From assembly GCA_001303665.1 (NCBI GenBank), contig LJUF01000169.1, positions 1 through 7,331 on the forward strand: DNA of 7,331 nt, in the 5' to 3' direction. The notes under the pieces are model-generated. The model had not been told where the DNA came from. It did no database searches and was given only the letters and a program-made list of their open reading frames with translations. The number at the start of each line of letters is the position of its first letter. Position 1 is the first letter of the stretch. Both the position numbers and the translations under genes were made by a program. Positions 5,723-7,331 of this stretch are shown here, piece by piece. The DNA comes from Phycisphaerae bacterium SM23_33 (GTDB lineage: Bacteria > Planctomycetota > Phycisphaerae > SM23-33).

Positions 5723-7331
5723 ATGCGCAGTGACTTGGTGAAGCGCGGGCCGGAGCGCGGCCCGCATCGCAGTCTACTGAAGGCCACCGGGCTGACCGAC
5801 GCCGACATCCGCAGGCCTTTCATCGCCGTCTGCTCCAGCCACACCGACGTGGTGCCCGGGCACGTGCACCTGGACGCGGTGGCGGAGTTCATCAAGGCCC
5901 GGATCCGCGCCGCCGGCGGCACGCCCTTCGTGTTCAACACCATCGCCATCTGCGACGGCATCGCCATGGGCCACGTCGGCATGAAGTATTCTCTGGCCAG
6001 CCGGGAGCTGATCGCCGACTGCGTGGAGAGCATGTGCCAGGCCCACCAGTTCGACGCGATGATCTGCATCCCCAACTGCGACAAGATCGTGCCGGGGATG
6101 TTCATGGCCGCCGCCCGCGTCAACGTCCCCACCCTCTTCGTCTCCGGCGGGCCCATGGAGGCCGGCCGCGTCGCCGGCCGAGACGTGGACCTGATCGACC
6201 AGTTCTACGCCGTCGCCCTGCGGCAGGTCGGCAAGCTCTCCGCCCGCCAGGTGCGCCAGTACGAGGACAACACCTGCCCCACCTGCGGCTCGTGCAGCGG
6301 GCTGTTCACCGCCAACAGCATGAACTGCCTGGCCGAGGCCATCGGCATGGCCTTGCCGGGAAACGGCACCTGCCTGGCGACCTCGCCGGCGCGGCTGGCC
6401 CTGTACGAAGCCGCCGCCGGGCGGATCGTCCAGATGGCCAAGGAATGGATCCGCGGCGGCTGCAGGAGCAGCTACCCGCTGCTGCCGCGCCGCATCATGA
6501 GCAAGAAGGCCTTCGAGAACGCCCTCGCGCTGGACACGGCCATGGCCGGGTCCAGCAACACGGTGCTGCACCTGCCGGCGATGGCCCAGGAAGCGGGCGT
6601 GAAGTTCGACCTGAAGGACGTCCAGCGGGTCTCCCGGCGGACGCCGAACATCTGCCGGGTGGCGCCCTCGGAGACGCCCGAAGGCAGGATCTATCACGTC
6701 CAGGACCTGCACCGGGCCGGCGGCATCCACACCATCCTGTGGCAGCTCTGGCAGGACAAGCCCTCCCTTCTGCACACCGAGTGCATGACCGTCACCGGGC
6801 AGACGCTGGGGCAAAATCTGAGGAAGTGGTCGCTCCGCAGCAGGCAGCTCTGCCCGGCCGGCAGGAAGATGTATCGCAGCGGCTGGCAGGCGACCGGCCG
6901 CAGCGTCGAAGAGGTCAAGGCCATGCTGCGCGGGGCAAAGCCGCGGAGGCTGCCGGCGAGGAACGCCGGCCGGCTTGACGCGTACGACGTCATCCGCCCG
7001 GCGGAGCGGGCCTTCACCCAGACGGGCGGGTTGGTGATCCTGTACGGCAACATCGCCCGGAAGGGCGCCATCGTCAAGCAGGCCGGGCTGCCGCCGTCCA
7101 TGTACAAGTTCGCCGGCCGGGCCGTCATCTGCGAAAGCCAGGAGGACGCCTGCCGGGTCATCCTGGGCGGGAAAGTCAAGCCCGGCCAGGTGGTTGTCAT
7201 CCGCAACGAAGGGCCTCGCGGCGGCCCGGGCATGCAGGAGATGCTCGCGCCCACCAGCTACATCCGCGGCATGGGGCTGTACGAGCAGTGCTATCTCATC
7301 ACCGACGGCCGCTTCAGCGGCGGCACCAGCG
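5723..7331 (+). CDS. ilvD: Dihydroxy-acid dehydratase (3' end outside window)
   Basis: IlvD catalyses the dehydration of 2,3-dihydroxy-3-methylbutanoate and its isoleucine-pathway analogue to the 2-oxo acids, the third common step of valine and isoleucine synthesis, in the cytoplasm. The ATG at 5723 has AGGAG 7 bases upstream. The frame stays open to the window end (536 codons). Family signatures in order are VPGHVHL, CDGIAMGHVGMKYSLASREL, IPNCDKIVPGM (cluster Cys 119), VSGGPMEAG, CPTCGSCSGLFTANSMNCL (Cys 185, 188, 191), GSSNTVLHL, TGGLVILYGN, GPRGGPGMQEMLAPTS and TDGRFSGGTS. These separate it from the related Edd and sugar-acid dehydratases. About 54 residues (367-420) lie between TLGQNL and YDVIRP, longer than in Bacillus-type enzymes; E. 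coli IlvD also has an insert there with a different sequence. Roughly 30-80 C-terminal residues are missing, depending on subfamily. Preceded by the extended -10 element. Confidence 0.95.
   Translation, partial: MRSDLVKRGPERGPHRSLLKATGLTDADIRRPFIAVCSSHTDVVPGHVHLDAVAEFIKARIRAAGGTPFVFNTIAICDGIAMGHVGMKYSLASRELIADCVESMCQAHQFDAMICIPNCDKIVPGMFMAAARVNVPTLFVSGGPMEAGRVAGRDVDLIDQFYAVALRQVGKLSARQVRQYEDNTCPTCGSCSGLFTANSMNCLAEAIGMALPGNGTCLATSPARLALYEAAAGRIVQMAKEWIRGGCRSSYPLLPRRIMSKKAFENALALDTAMAGSSNTVLHLPAMAQEAGVKFDLKDVQRVSRRTPNICRVAPSETPEGRIYHVQDLHRAGGIHTILWQLWQDKPSLLHTECMTVTGQTLGQNLRKWSLRSRQLCPAGRKMYRSGWQATGRSVEEVKAMLRGAKPRRLPARNAGRLDAYDVIRPAERAFTQTGGLVILYGNIARKGAIVKQAGLPPSMYKFAGRAVICESQEDACRVILGGKVKPGQVVVIRNEGPRGGPGMQEMLAPTSYIRGMGLYEQCYLITDGRFSGGTS

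Noticed and set aside
5774..6814. 346-codon open frame on the minus strand
   Set aside because: It is antisense to ilvD, rich in His, Gly and Ala, with no domain.

Overview
This is a GC-rich bacterial window with four complete genes and two genes cut by its edges. The best guess at the source is a Planctomycetota bacterium, perhaps Phycisphaerae-like, or a close PVC relative. The guess rests on the style of the genes: a secreted protein built from ELSGG-type beta repeats, a small HEAT-like exported protein, and a uroporphyrinogen-decarboxylase-like methyltransferase beside a radical SAM/SPASM enzyme. No phylogenetic marker is present, so this is inference.

Layout. Five genes lie on the minus strand. 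Read in their direction of transcription (right to left) they are: a DUF123/GIY-YIG-like protein (5611 to 5213); a URO-D/MtaA-like protein with a TTG start (5139 to 4024); a radical SAM/SPASM enzyme (3965 to 2673); an exported HEAT-like protein with 'YG(V/I)xP' motifs (2830 to 2087); and, after a 388-base gap that holds its own likely promoter and a long leader, a large secreted repeat protein (1698 leftward off the window). On the plus strand, divergent from all of these, is ilvD (5723 rightward off the window), with an extended -10 promoter in the 111-base divergent gap.

How the genes may work together. URO-D-like, radical SAM and the exported protein look like one co-transcribed unit: the gaps are 58 bases and then an overlap. 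The radical SAM enzyme resembles the 'rSAM/lipoprotein system' maturases known mainly from Bacteroidetes (YLFWEATLGCNLACRHC at the N-terminus, CRYWKYCEGGSLHL and a final CHY at the C-terminus). The gene directly downstream encodes an exported protein with a PAYGVVP segment just after its membrane or signal segment, and a second RYGIRP near its C-terminus. A maturase plus exported-substrate pair is the most interesting hypothesis here. The junction itself is odd. The radical SAM frame runs 158 bases into the next gene, while another frame has a TGA, ribosome-binding site and ATG in textbook order, which points to a lost stop or a frameshift.

ilvD is ordinary branched-chain amino acid metabolism. 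The repeat protein is probably a surface or extracellular structural or adhesive protein. Neither is obviously linked to the radical SAM unit.
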